From NCBI GenBank assembly GCA_900555525.1, contig USLP01000124.1, positions 1 through 5,279 of the forward strand: a stretch of 5,279 bases of DNA, read 5' to 3'. The notes under the pieces were generated by a model, which was given only the letters and a program-made list of their open reading frames with translations, had not been told where the DNA came from and ran no database searches. Source of the DNA: an uncultured Eubacteriales bacterium (lineage in GTDB: Bacteria; Bacillota; Clostridia; UMGS1840). Made by a program: the position numbers and the translations under genes. Of the stretch, positions 1 to 5,251 are shown piece after piece (position 1 is the first letter of the stretch; each line of letters begins with the position of its first letter).

Positions 1-464
1 AAAAAGGTTTTATAAATGCCGCCGCTATCGAATCACCCGGTCTGCCGGCTTCGCCCGCAATTGCCGAAATGCTTGCGGATATGCTGAAATCTCAAGGACT
101 TGATATGACCGAAAATAAGGATTTTAATCCGATAAGAAAGCCGTCGCATTATTTTAAAGATGCGCCTATTGCGGAAAAAAACAAAATGATAAGGGAAAAT
201 CCGTCATACGGAAAAATTATTTGCAGATGCGAAAAGATAAGCGAGGGTGAAATCATAGACGCAATCCGCCAAAATCCGTGCGCACGGGATATCGATGGAA
301 TAAAACGCAGAACACGTTCGGGAATGGGACGCTGTCAGGGCGGTTTTTGCATGCCGTATGTTGCGGAAATTTTATCGCATGAACTTGGCATACCGCTTGA
401 AAAAGTTACAAAATGCGGTATCGGAAGTGAAATTATAACGGGAAGAACAAAGGGGGTAAAATAA
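1..464 (+). CDS. glpA: GlpA-type FAD-dependent oxidoreductase, C-terminal part with BFD [2Fe-2S] domain (5' end outside window)
   Basis: The open frame enters from the left edge (first full codon at 3) and gives 153 visible residues with no start. It opens with FINAAAIESPGLPASPAIAE, typical of the end of the FAD-binding DAO fold in anaerobic glycerol-3-phosphate dehydrogenase subunit A and related hydroxyacid oxidases. A BFD-like [2Fe-2S] domain follows, with C-x-C at visible residues 74 and 76 (ICRCE) and C-x4-C at 111 and 116 (GRCQGGFC). These four cysteines are the expected cluster ligands. About 37 residues follow, as in clostridial forms. The likely reaction is oxidation of sn-glycerol-3-phosphate to DHAP, passing electrons to the flavoprotein encoded next; this is inferred from family and context. 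The stop codon directly abuts the next ATG, so the genes are probably translationally coupled. A related 2-hydroxyacid oxidase function is the main alternative, because the catalytic domain is mostly not visible. Confidence 0.85.
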   Translation, partial: KGFINAAAIESPGLPASPAIAEMLADMLKSQGLDMTENKDFNPIRKPSHYFKDAPIAEKNKMIRENPSYGKIICRCEKISEGEIIDAIRQNPCARDIDGIKRRTRSGMGRCQGGFCMPYVAEILSHELGIPLEKVTKCGIGSEIITGRTKGVK

Positions 465-1697
465 ATGACGGACTTGGTAATAATAGGCGGAGGACCTGCG
501 GGAATGAGCGCCGCCGTAGCGGCATATGAAAGCGGAATAAGAGATATTCTCGTTTTGGAGCGTGATGAACATTTGGGCGGAATTTTACAGCAATGTATAC
601 ATAACGGCTTCGGTTTGCATAAATTCGGCGAGGAGCTTACGGGTCCCGAATATGCTTTCAGATACGAGAAAAAATTCAGGGAATACAACATTCCCGTTAA
701 GCTTAACACAATGGTTTTGGATTTGACAAAGGATAAGGTTATCACAGCCTCAAACAGCCGTGACGGAATTTTCAAAATAGAGGCAAAGGCGGTGATTCTT
801 GCCATGGGTTGTCGTGAACGTGCAAGAGGCGCACTCGGAATTTCGGGAAGCCGTCCGTCGGGAGTGTACAGCGCAGGCACGGCGCAGAAGCTTGTTAATA
901 TGAAAGGGTGTATGACGGGAAAGAACGTTGTTATTTTGGGTTCGGGCGATATAGGGCTGATTATGGCACGCCGTATGACCTTGGAGGGCGCAAGGGTTCA
1001 CGCTGTTTGCGAGATAATGCCGTATTCGGGAGGACTTGCAAGAAATATCGAGCAATGCTTAAACGATTTTAATATACCGCTTAAGTTAAGCCATACCGTT
1101 GCCGAAATTCACGGCAAAAAAAGAATAGAGGGTGTAACAATAGCAAAGGTTGATGAAAACAGACAGCCGATAAGGGAAACGTATGAGTATATTCCGTGCG
1201 ATACCCTGCTTTTGTCGGTCGGACTTATTCCTGAAAACGAGCTTACGGACGGAGCGGAAATAAAGCTTTCAAAAATCACCAACGGCGCTGTGGTAGACCA
1301 GGACAGACAAACATCGGTTTCGGGAATTTTCGCCTGCGGAAACGTCCTTCACGTTCACGATTTGGTCGATTTTGTTTCCGATGAAGCGGAAACGGCAGGA
1401 ATAGCGGCGGCAGATTACATAAAAAACGAGTATAAAAAGGAAACGGAAATAACAATCGAAACAGACGGAAAAATCCGCTATACGGTTCCGCAGACAATAA
1501 CAAAAGTCAAAGATGTAAAGGTATATTTCAGAGTTTCCTCCGTAATGCGAAACGTAAAAATTATCGTTAGGTCGGGCGACAAAATACTGTTTTCAAAAAA
1601 GAAGCCCAAGGTTGCTCCGGGCGAAATGGAAAGCATAACATTAAAAGAGGAAAGTATAAGATGCGCAGAAAAATTAACATTTGAATTGGAGGAATAA
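465..1697 (+). CDS. NAD(P)/FAD-dependent oxidoreductase, partner of GlpA-type protein
   Basis: This complete 410-residue flavoprotein belongs to the pyridine nucleotide-disulphide oxidoreductase superfamily. An FAD-binding Rossmann motif (VIIGGGPAGMSAA, residues 5-17) opens the protein. A second dinucleotide motif (VVILGSGDIG, 155-164) should bind NAD(P)H. GCRERARGALGISGSRPSGV (115-134) and GIFACGN (287-293) are the conserved segments near the FAD; GGILQQCIHNGFGL (38-51) is typical of the clostridial group next to GlpA. Residues from about 330 to 410 form a hydrophilic tail rich in predicted beta strand. It probably shuttles electrons between the GlpA-type subunit and NAD(P) or another carrier, in the place GlpB takes in E. 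coli; that role is inferred. The start is fixed by AGGGGG at 451-456, 8 nt before the ATG, which directly follows the upstream stop. The gap to the next gene is 7 nt. An opine or amino-acid oxidase subunit is the alternative, since the fold is shared. Confidence 0.9.
   Translation: MTDLVIIGGGPAGMSAAVAAYESGIRDILVLERDEHLGGILQQCIHNGFGLHKFGEELTGPEYAFRYEKKFREYNIPVKLNTMVLDLTKDKVITASNSRDGIFKIEAKAVILAMGCRERARGALGISGSRPSGVYSAGTAQKLVNMKGCMTGKNVVILGSGDIGLIMARRMTLEGARVHAVCEIMPYSGGLARNIEQCLNDFNIPLKLSHTVAEIHGKKRIEGVTIAKVDENRQPIRETYEYIPCDTLLLSVGLIPENELTDGAEIKLSKITNGAVVDQDRQTSVSGIFACGNVLHVHDLVDFVSDEAETAGIAAADYIKNEYKKETEITIETDGKIRYTVPQTITKVKDVKVYFRVSSVMRNVKIIVRSGDKILFSKKKPKVAPGEMESITLKEESIRCAEKLTFELEE
1688..1693 (+). 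promoter_or_regulatory. Ribosome binding site that sets the DUF1667 start
   Basis: GGAGGA lies inside the last codons of the upstream flavoprotein gene, 11 nt before the ATG at 1705. It rules out the in-frame TTG at 1681, which would lie before its own ribosome binding site. The spacing is slightly long. Confidence 0.7.
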
Positions 1698-1704
1698 TTA
1701 TAAA

Positions 1705-2046
1705 ATGAGAAAACTGATTTGCATTTGCTGTCCTATAGGCTGTGAAATTACAGTTGAAAACGACGGCGGAAAAATAACGAAGGTATCGGGCAACACCTGC
1801 AAAAGGGGAGAGGAATATGCCGTAAGCGAGTGTACGAATCCCCAAAGAACCGTAACCACAACAATTATGTCGGAAAACGGTATACCCGTTCCCGTAAAAA
1901 CGGATAAACCGATTCCGAAAGACAAGATATTTGAATGTATGAAATTAATAAACGAAAAAACCGTAAAGCTTCCCGTAAAAGCAGGAGAGGTTGCTATATA
2001 CGACGTTTTCGGGAGCAAAATAATCGTTACCGCCGAAAGAGGGTAG
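1705..2046 (+). CDS. DUF1667 domain protein, putative Fe-S electron carrier
   Basis: A 113-residue protein of the DUF1667 family, a small protein regularly found downstream of GlpA-like and FAD oxidoreductase genes in Firmicutes. Its N-terminus has C-x2-C-x3-C (C6, C9, C13, within CICCPIGC) and a fourth cysteine in GNTCKRGEEYA (C32). This spacing resembles the [4Fe-4S] site at the N-terminus of molybdopterin oxidoreductases, so cluster binding is plausible but not proven. Two further cysteines, C8 and C43, are also present. There is no transmembrane segment, so it should be cytoplasmic. By position it may do the electron-transfer work that GlpC does in E. coli. The ATG at 1705 was chosen because GGAGGA at 1688-1693 precedes it by 11 nt; an in-frame TTG at 1681 lies upstream of that site. 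The 3' end overlaps the convergent DeoR gene by 20 nt. Confidence 0.88.
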   Translation: MRKLICICCPIGCEITVENDGGKITKVSGNTCKRGEEYAVSECTNPQRTVTTTIMSENGIPVPVKTDKPIPKDKIFECMKLINEKTVKLPVKAGEVAIYDVFGSKIIVTAERG

Positions 2047-2782
2047 GCTGTTTCATAAGACTTGCTATATATGGCGGAACAGCTTTGTCGCAGATTATGG
2101 TGTCCGTTTCCGAAATATGGCAGAGGTTATTAAGATAGCTGTGTCCTATTTTTTCGCTGTTGCATAAAAACACTTTGCGTTTCGAGCGTTTCATCATCAT
2201 TTTACGCACTTCGTTTTCTTCGATTGAGTTGTCTGATAAAAATCCGTCCTCCGACAGTCCTCGGCAGGAGAAAAACACAATATCCGCATTATATTTGGAT
2301 ATTGTGCCGAGCGCCTCCTGCCCCACATACGAAAATGACTTGTTTATCATATGACCGCCTGTGCAGATATTTTTTATTCCCATTTCTCCGAGCAGATATG
2401 AGGCTTTTGCACCGCTTGTTATAACAATTATATCTTTTAAATCCTTAAAATATTTTATAAGCCTATAGGCGCTTGTCGTTGCGTCAAGCATTATAACATC
2501 TCCGTCATGTATAAGCTCAACCGCTTGCTTCGCAATGCGCTCTTTTTCTTCGTTTTGTTCACTTTCACGCATGGAAAACGGTATCTGCTCATCGGCAAAT
2601 TTCTTTACGGGCATAACTCCCCCGTGCGTTCTTATTATAAGCCCCTTTTCCTCAAGCTTTTTCAGGTCGCGCCGCAGTGTGGATTTGCTCGTATATTGCC
2701 GTTTTAAAAGCTCCTCAACGCTCACACGGTCGTACTGCATGATAATATTGATTAAATCATTTTCTCGTTCGTAAAATGCCAT
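2027..2782 (-). CDS. DeoR/GlpR-family transcriptional regulator
   Basis: A 251-residue protein, the normal length for DeoR-family repressors (E. coli GlpR and DeoR are about 252). Residues 5-55 form the N-terminal winged helix-turn-helix: RVSVEELL is the first helix region, TSKSTLRRDLKKLEEKG (31-47) the recognition helix, and RTHGG the wing. Residues 70-235 form the DeoRC sugar-phosphate sensor, with GDVIMLDATTSAYRLI (94-109; the usual LDxGTT reads LDATT), TGGHMINKSFSYVGQEAL (141-158) and NSEKIG in place of DSSKFG. The ligand is unknown; by context it may be G3P, G1P or DHAP. The ATG at 2782 was chosen because AGGAG at 2794-2790 precedes it by 7 nt; an in-frame TTG at 2803 lies upstream of that site. 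The gene is divergent from egsA and convergent with the DUF1667 gene. Its last residues (MKQPTLFRR) lack the hydrophobic final strand usual in the family, and this tail lies at or in the overlap. Confidence 0.93.
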   Translation of the reverse strand: MAFYERENDLINIIMQYDRVSVEELLKRQYTSKSTLRRDLKKLEEKGLIIRTHGGVMPVKKFADEQIPFSMRESEQNEEKERIAKQAVELIHDGDVIMLDATTSAYRLIKYFKDLKDIIVITSGAKASYLLGEMGIKNICTGGHMINKSFSYVGQEALGTISKYNADIVFFSCRGLSEDGFLSDNSIEENEVRKMMMKRSKRKVFLCNSEKIGHSYLNNLCHISETDTIICDKAVPPYIASLMKQPTLFRR

Positions 2783-2789
2783 TGTATTT

Positions 2790-2794
2790 CTCCT
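2790..2794 (-). promoter_or_regulatory. Ribosome binding site of the DeoR gene
   Basis: On the - strand AAAAGGAG runs from 2797 to 2790, ending 7 nt before the ATG at 2782. It fixes that start and excludes the in-frame TTG at 2803. The candidate operator palindrome at 2799-2811 lies immediately upstream. Confidence 0.8.
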
Positions 2795-2798
2795 TTTG

Positions 2799-2811
2799 TT
2801 CAAAATTTGAA
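2799..2811. promoter_or_regulatory. Candidate DeoR-family operator (13-bp palindrome)
   Basis: TTCAAAATTTGAA is a perfect palindrome around a central A, just upstream of the DeoR ribosome binding site. Its left part belongs to GTTCAAAA (2798-2805), which recurs inverted as TTTTGAAC at 2837-2844. TTCA/TGAA half-sites are common in operators of the DeoR family. A role in autoregulation is inference. Confidence 0.35.
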
Positions 2812-2832
2812 GCTTTATTTTTCATAGAACGC

Positions 2833-2862
2833 CGTTTTTTGAACTTGTATTCCAAAAAAACG
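2833..2862. repeat. Imperfect inverted repeat in the divergent control region
   Basis: CGTTTTTTG (2833-2841) pairs with CAAAAAAACG (2853-2862) with one extra A, giving a 9-bp stem around an 11-nt loop. It lies in the expected 5' leader of the DeoR transcript, 7 nt upstream of the egsA -35 box. It may be an operator, an upstream AT-rich promoter element or a leader hairpin; the sequence does not decide. The left arm also contains TTTTGAAC. Confidence 0.4.
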
Positions 2863-2869
2863 CGGATTG

Positions 2870-2898
2870 TTGACTTTTTTGTTCATCGATGGTATAAT
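2870..2898 (+). promoter_or_regulatory. Sigma-A promoter of the egsA operon
   Basis: TTGACT (2870-2875) and TATAAT (2893-2898) are separated by exactly 17 bp, a near-consensus housekeeping promoter. Transcription should start near 2905, giving a leader of about 50 nt before egsA. The spacer contains TTTTGTTCA (2877-2885), also present at 2794-2802, and the palindrome CATCGATG (2884-2891). A repressor bound there would block polymerase directly. Confidence 0.85.
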
Positions 2899-2925
2899 TA
2901 TATCATATAAAAACAGCTTCGTCAA
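2897..2925 (-). promoter_or_regulatory. Sigma-A promoter of the DeoR gene, sharing its -10 with the egsA promoter
   Basis: Read on the - strand, TTGACG (2925-2920) and TATAAT (2902-2897) are separated by exactly 17 bp. Its -10 overlaps the rightward -10 by two base pairs, and together they form the palindrome TATAATTATA (2893-2902). Transcription should start near 2890, giving a leader of about 108 nt before the DeoR start at 2782. Confidence 0.82.
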
Positions 2926-2942
2926 GCATAAAATTAATAATC

Positions 2943-2947
2943 GGAGG
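2943..2947 (+). promoter_or_regulatory. Ribosome binding site that sets the egsA start
   Basis: GGAGG ends 8 nt before the ATG at 2956 and only 2 nt before the in-frame ATG at 2950. Normal spacing therefore favours 2956, two codons downstream of the longest possible frame. Confidence 0.8.
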
Positions 2948-2955
2948 AAATGACT

Positions 2956-4305
2956 ATGGATAAAGTGTGCAGCTGCGGAAAAATACATAAATCAACGGTA
3001 AAAAAATTAATTATAGAATCGGGCGCTTTAAAGAGTTTGCCCGAATATATAAAAAACGCGAAAAAGATATTTGTTTTATCTGATATAAACACATATAAGG
3101 CGGCAGGCGAAAAGGTTATTGAAATACTGAAAAACGAAAATAAGGCTTACTGCGGATATATTTATCAAAACGAGCAGCTTGAGCCTGATGAAAGTGCGGT
3201 GGGTTCTGCGTTTATGCATTGCCCCAATGACTGCGATTTATTAATCGGAGTTGGTTCGGGTGTTATAAACGATGTTTCAAAAATTTTAAGCAATACGAAA
3301 AAAATAACTTATATCATAGTTGCAACTGCGCCGTCTATGGACGGCTATGCCTCAAATTCGTCATCTATGATAATGGATAATTTCAAAATTTCTTTAAGCT
3401 CAAAATGTCCCGATATAATTATAGCCGATACCGATATTTTAAAGGAGGCTCCCCAAAAAATGCTTAAATCGGGCTTGGGTGATATGCTTGCAAAGTATGT
3501 CAGCATCTGCGAATGGAAAATCAGTCATCTGATAAACGGCGAATACTACTGTGATTATGTTGCACAGCTTGTAAAAGACGCTTTGAAAAAGTGTGTGGAT
3601 AACGCTCCTTTACTCTTAAAAAGAGATGAAAAAGCGATAAAAGCCGTTTTTGAGGGGCTTGTTTTAAGCGGAACCGCAATGGAATACGCAGGCATTTCAA
3701 GACCTGCATCGGGAACGGAGCATTATATATCGCATATTTGGGATATGCGCGCTTTATCGTTCGGCACAAATGCCGCCCTCCACGGAATACAATGCGCAAT
3801 AGGCACATTTATAGCCGCAAAAATTTATGACCAAATAAAAACGTATAATCCAGACAGAAAAAAAGCTTTGGAATATGCGAAAAGCTTTGGCTATATCTTT
3901 CATCAATATAGTTTTACCCGTTTTAGGTTGTGCAACGATAAGTGCACGCTGTCCTTTTCCGATTGGAGCAAAAAGATTGAGGAATTTGTCGGCGACGGCG
4001 CAGGCATTATGATCGAAAAAGAAAAAACGGAACAAAAGTATAATGTTGAGATGCATAAAATCAGACTTCAAAAAATAATTGAAAATTGGGATGGAATTAT
4101 TAAAATTATAAATGAAGAAATGCCTTCCGCAAAGGATATTGAAAGTATCCTGGACGAACTTCGTATGCCGAAAACCGCAGGAGAAATCGGAATAGACGAT
4201 TCCCTCGTACCGCTAACCTTCAAAGCGACAAGAGATGTAAGATACAAATATATTCTTTCGCATTTATGCTGGGATTTGGGCATAACGGACGATATAAAAT
4301 TTTAA
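2956..4305 (+). CDS. egsA: sn-glycerol-1-phosphate dehydrogenase (EgsA/AraM family) with an unusual internal insertion
   Basis: A cytoplasmic enzyme of 449 residues related to iron-type alcohol and glycerol dehydrogenases; the family interconverts DHAP and sn-glycerol-1-phosphate with NAD(P)(H). The nucleotide-binding region shows [12 protein letters not shown] (98-109) and [18 protein letters not shown] (122-139). By family analogy the metal ligands are D176 (GLGDMLAK), H256 (SGTEHYISH) and H276 (ALHG). A family-typical C-terminus follows (AGEIGID, then [19 protein letters not shown]). The N-terminus has CSCGKIH (C5, C7, H11), a possible extra metal site. The ATG at 2956 is set by GGAGG at 2943-2947. 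Residues 312-335 (nt 3889-3960) look foreign: they interrupt the usual [13 protein letters not shown] junction, and their antisense strand reads like the Rho P-loop. Without them the protein would have 425 residues. The gene leads a two-gene operon with a HAD phosphatase 12 nt downstream. Family assignment is firm; whether the insertion permits activity is unknown. Confidence 0.92.
   Translation: MDKVCSCGKIHKSTVKKLIIESGALKSLPEYIKNAKKIFVLSDINTYKAAGEKVIEILKNENKAYCGYIYQNEQLEPDESAVGSAFMHCPNDCDLLIGVGSGVINDVSKILSNTKKITYIIVATAPSMDGYASNSSSMIMDNFKISLSSKCPDIIIADTDILKEAPQKMLKSGLGDMLAKYVSICEWKISHLINGEYYCDYVAQLVKDALKKCVDNAPLLLKRDEKAIKAVFEGLVLSGTAMEYAGISRPASGTEHYISHIWDMRALSFGTNAALHGIQCAIGTFIAAKIYDQIKTYNPDRKKALEYAKSFGYIFHQYSFTRFRLCNDKCTLSFSDWSKKIEEFVGDGAGIMIEKEKTEQKYNVEMHKIRLQKIIENWDGIIKIINEEMPSAKDIESILDELRMPKTAGEIGIDDSLVPLTFKATRDVRYKYILSHLCWDLGITDDIKF
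3441..3448 (+). promoter_or_regulatory. Internal Shine-Dalgarno-like site in egsA
   Basis: AAAGGAGG, a full match to the anti-Shine-Dalgarno core, lies 11 nt before an in-frame ATG at 3460 (residue 169). Initiation there would give a 281-residue product that keeps the metal-binding half and lacks the nucleotide-binding half. It also simply encodes L-K-E, so it may be fortuitous. Confidence 0.25.
3861..3890 (+). repeat. Short direct repeat at the left edge of the egsA insertion
   Basis: AAAAGCTTTGG occurs at 3861-3871 and again at 3880-3890, 19 nt apart and in different codon phases. The second copy spans the left boundary of the inserted segment. It may mark the rearrangement that brought in the insert, or be chance in AT-rich coding DNA. 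Confidence 0.4.
3880..3975 (-). other. Antisense fragment resembling the Rho factor P-loop region, embedded in egsA
   Basis: On the - strand, in codon phase with egsA, 32 codons read as a Rho-like segment: [10 protein letters not shown], then [12 protein letters not shown], then [10 protein letters not shown]. Transcription termination factor Rho has this order around its Walker A motif (PKxGKT), preceded by PIGKGQR and followed by a KxIA helix; the AQPKTGKT form recalls Bacteroidetes Rho. The core match of 24 codons (3889-3960) coincides with a segment of EgsA that looks foreign to its family. The surrounding antisense frame (3754-4071) shows no other Rho sequence and has no plausible start signal, so this is not a working gene. 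The reading is of a captured gene fragment, inverted and in frame; the match is seen, the origin is inferred. Confidence 0.6.
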
Positions 4306-4317
4306 CGGAGAGGTCAT

Positions 4318-5130
4318 ATGGATATAAAAGACATGAAGCTGTTTCTGCTCGATATGGACGGAACGATATATTTGGGAGACAGGCTTTTTGATTCGGTTTT
4401 GGAATTTCTGCAATTTATAAAGAAAAGCGGAAAAAAATATGTGTTTTTGACAAACAATTCGTCAAAAAGCGTTTCGGCATATATAGAAAAGCTTGAACGG
4501 CTCGGAATAAAATCGGATAAGGACGACTTTTTGACATCGGTTGACGCATTGATACCTTATCTGAAAAGTAAACGCTACAAGAAGATTTATACATTCGGAA
4601 CGAGGTCGTTTCGAGAACAGCTTACGGAATCGGGCTTAAATACCGTAACGGATATTTCGGACGGAATCGACTGCCTTTGTATGGGCTTCGATACGGAGCT
4701 TACGTTTAAAAAGCTTGAGGACGCCTGCATACTTTTGAACAAAAATGTTGATTTCGTTGCGACGAATCCCGATTGGGTTTGTCCTACGGAGACGGGTTTT
4801 GTTCCCGACTGCGGCTCAATAAGCGCAATGCTTTCAAAAATAACGGGGAAAACACCTATTTTTATCGGTAAGCCTGCACCGAAAATGCCGGAGCTTGCCA
4901 TGAAAAAATTTGGATTTTCAAAGGAAGAAACCGTAATTATCGGAGACAGACTTTATACCGATATAAAATGCGGAATAAACGCAGACATAAATACCGCATT
5001 CGTTTTAAGCGGCGAGGGAACGTTGGGAGATATTGAAAAATACGGTATCACACCCAAATTTATTTATAAAAATATCAAAGAAATATATGAAATAACTTCC
5101 CAAAAATCGACAAGGGTTTTTAGTGAATAA
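4318..5130 (+). CDS. HAD-IIA (NagD/AraL-like) sugar- or glycerol-phosphate phosphatase
   Basis: A complete 270-residue HAD hydrolase of subfamily IIA, the usual length. Motif I is LLDMDGTIYLG, with nucleophile D12 and acid/base D14; motif II is LTNNSS with T45; motif III lysine is K185 in IGKPAPKM; motif IV is IGDRLYTDIKCG with D210 and D215 for magnesium. The region between motifs II and III is the C2 cap that sets substrate choice. Relatives dephosphorylate sugar phosphates (AraL of B. subtilis), nucleotides (NagD), phosphoglycolate or glycerol-3-phosphate. It lies 12 nt after egsA with a GGAGAGG site at 4307-4313, so the two are co-transcribed. By context it may release glycerol from sn-glycerol-1-phosphate or clear a related phosphate; that substrate is inference. 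It is soluble, with no signal peptide. Confidence 0.92.
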   Translation: MDIKDMKLFLLDMDGTIYLGDRLFDSVLEFLQFIKKSGKKYVFLTNNSSKSVSAYIEKLERLGIKSDKDDFLTSVDALIPYLKSKRYKKIYTFGTRSFREQLTESGLNTVTDISDGIDCLCMGFDTELTFKKLEDACILLNKNVDFVATNPDWVCPTETGFVPDCGSISAMLSKITGKTPIFIGKPAPKMPELAMKKFGFSKEETVIIGDRLYTDIKCGINADINTAFVLSGEGTLGDIEKYGITPKFIYKNIKEIYEITSQKSTRVFSE

Positions 5131-5132
5131 GT

Positions 5133-5157
5133 AAATCGAGGGGCAATCCCTCATTTT
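5133..5157 (+). terminator. Weak candidate Rho-independent terminator of the egsA operon
   Basis: GAGGG (5138-5142) and CCCTC (5148-5152) form a stem with a GCAAT loop, 8 nt after the HAD stop codon. AAAT (5133-5136) can extend it by pairing with ATTT (5153-5156) past a bulged C. The following T run is short (ATTTTGTGT), so termination may be inefficient. Confidence 0.45.
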
Positions 5158-5215
5158 GTGTAATTATCAAAAATTACTCCAAAATGATAATATAATCTAA
5201 GTAGTTTTTGTGGAT

Positions 5216-5239
5216 TGAAAGCCATAATTTTGGCTTTCA
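5216..5239. repeat. Perfect 9-bp inverted repeat in the 3' intergenic region
   Basis: TGAAAGCCA (5216-5224) and TGGCTTTCA (5231-5239) pair perfectly around the 6-nt loop TAATTT. No T tract follows on either strand, so it is not a classic terminator. It may be an operator for a gene beyond the window, an RNA hairpin or part of a dispersed intergenic repeat. Confidence 0.55.
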
Positions 5240-5251
5240 GCCCTTAATCAT

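Noticed and set aside
335..880. A 181-codon open frame on the - strand
   Set aside because: It lies fully antisense to two well-supported + strand genes, has no recognisable domain and no ribosome binding site.
2048..2076. Possible hairpin GCTGTT with AACAGC near the convergent gene ends
   Set aside because: The stem is 6 bp around a long loop, lies in DeoR coding sequence and has no T run, so it does not support a terminator.
2916..2927. GCTT-CGTC-AAGC mini-hairpin in the egsA leader as a riboswitch element
   Set aside because: A 4-bp stem in a leader of about 50 nt is too small for a riboswitch, and its bases are explained by the leftward -35 box.
3754..4071. A 105-codon - strand frame that contains the Rho-like segment, as a real gene
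   Set aside because: Only about 32 codons resemble Rho; the rest is plain antisense of egsA, and no start signal is visible. It is reported as a fragment instead.
4587..4901. A 104-codon - strand frame inside the HAD gene
   Set aside because: It is a low-complexity antisense shadow of conserved HAD sequence, with no ribosome binding site.
5164..5196. Possible + strand promoter with TATAAT at 5191-5196
   Set aside because: The -10 is good, but the base stretch 17 bp upstream (CAAAAA) is not a -35 box, and no TG extension is in place.
5201..5220. GTGGATTGAAA, similar to the 3' end of some type I CRISPR repeats
   Set aside because: It occurs once, with no second repeat or spacer in the window. 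The likeness is only about 11 bases.
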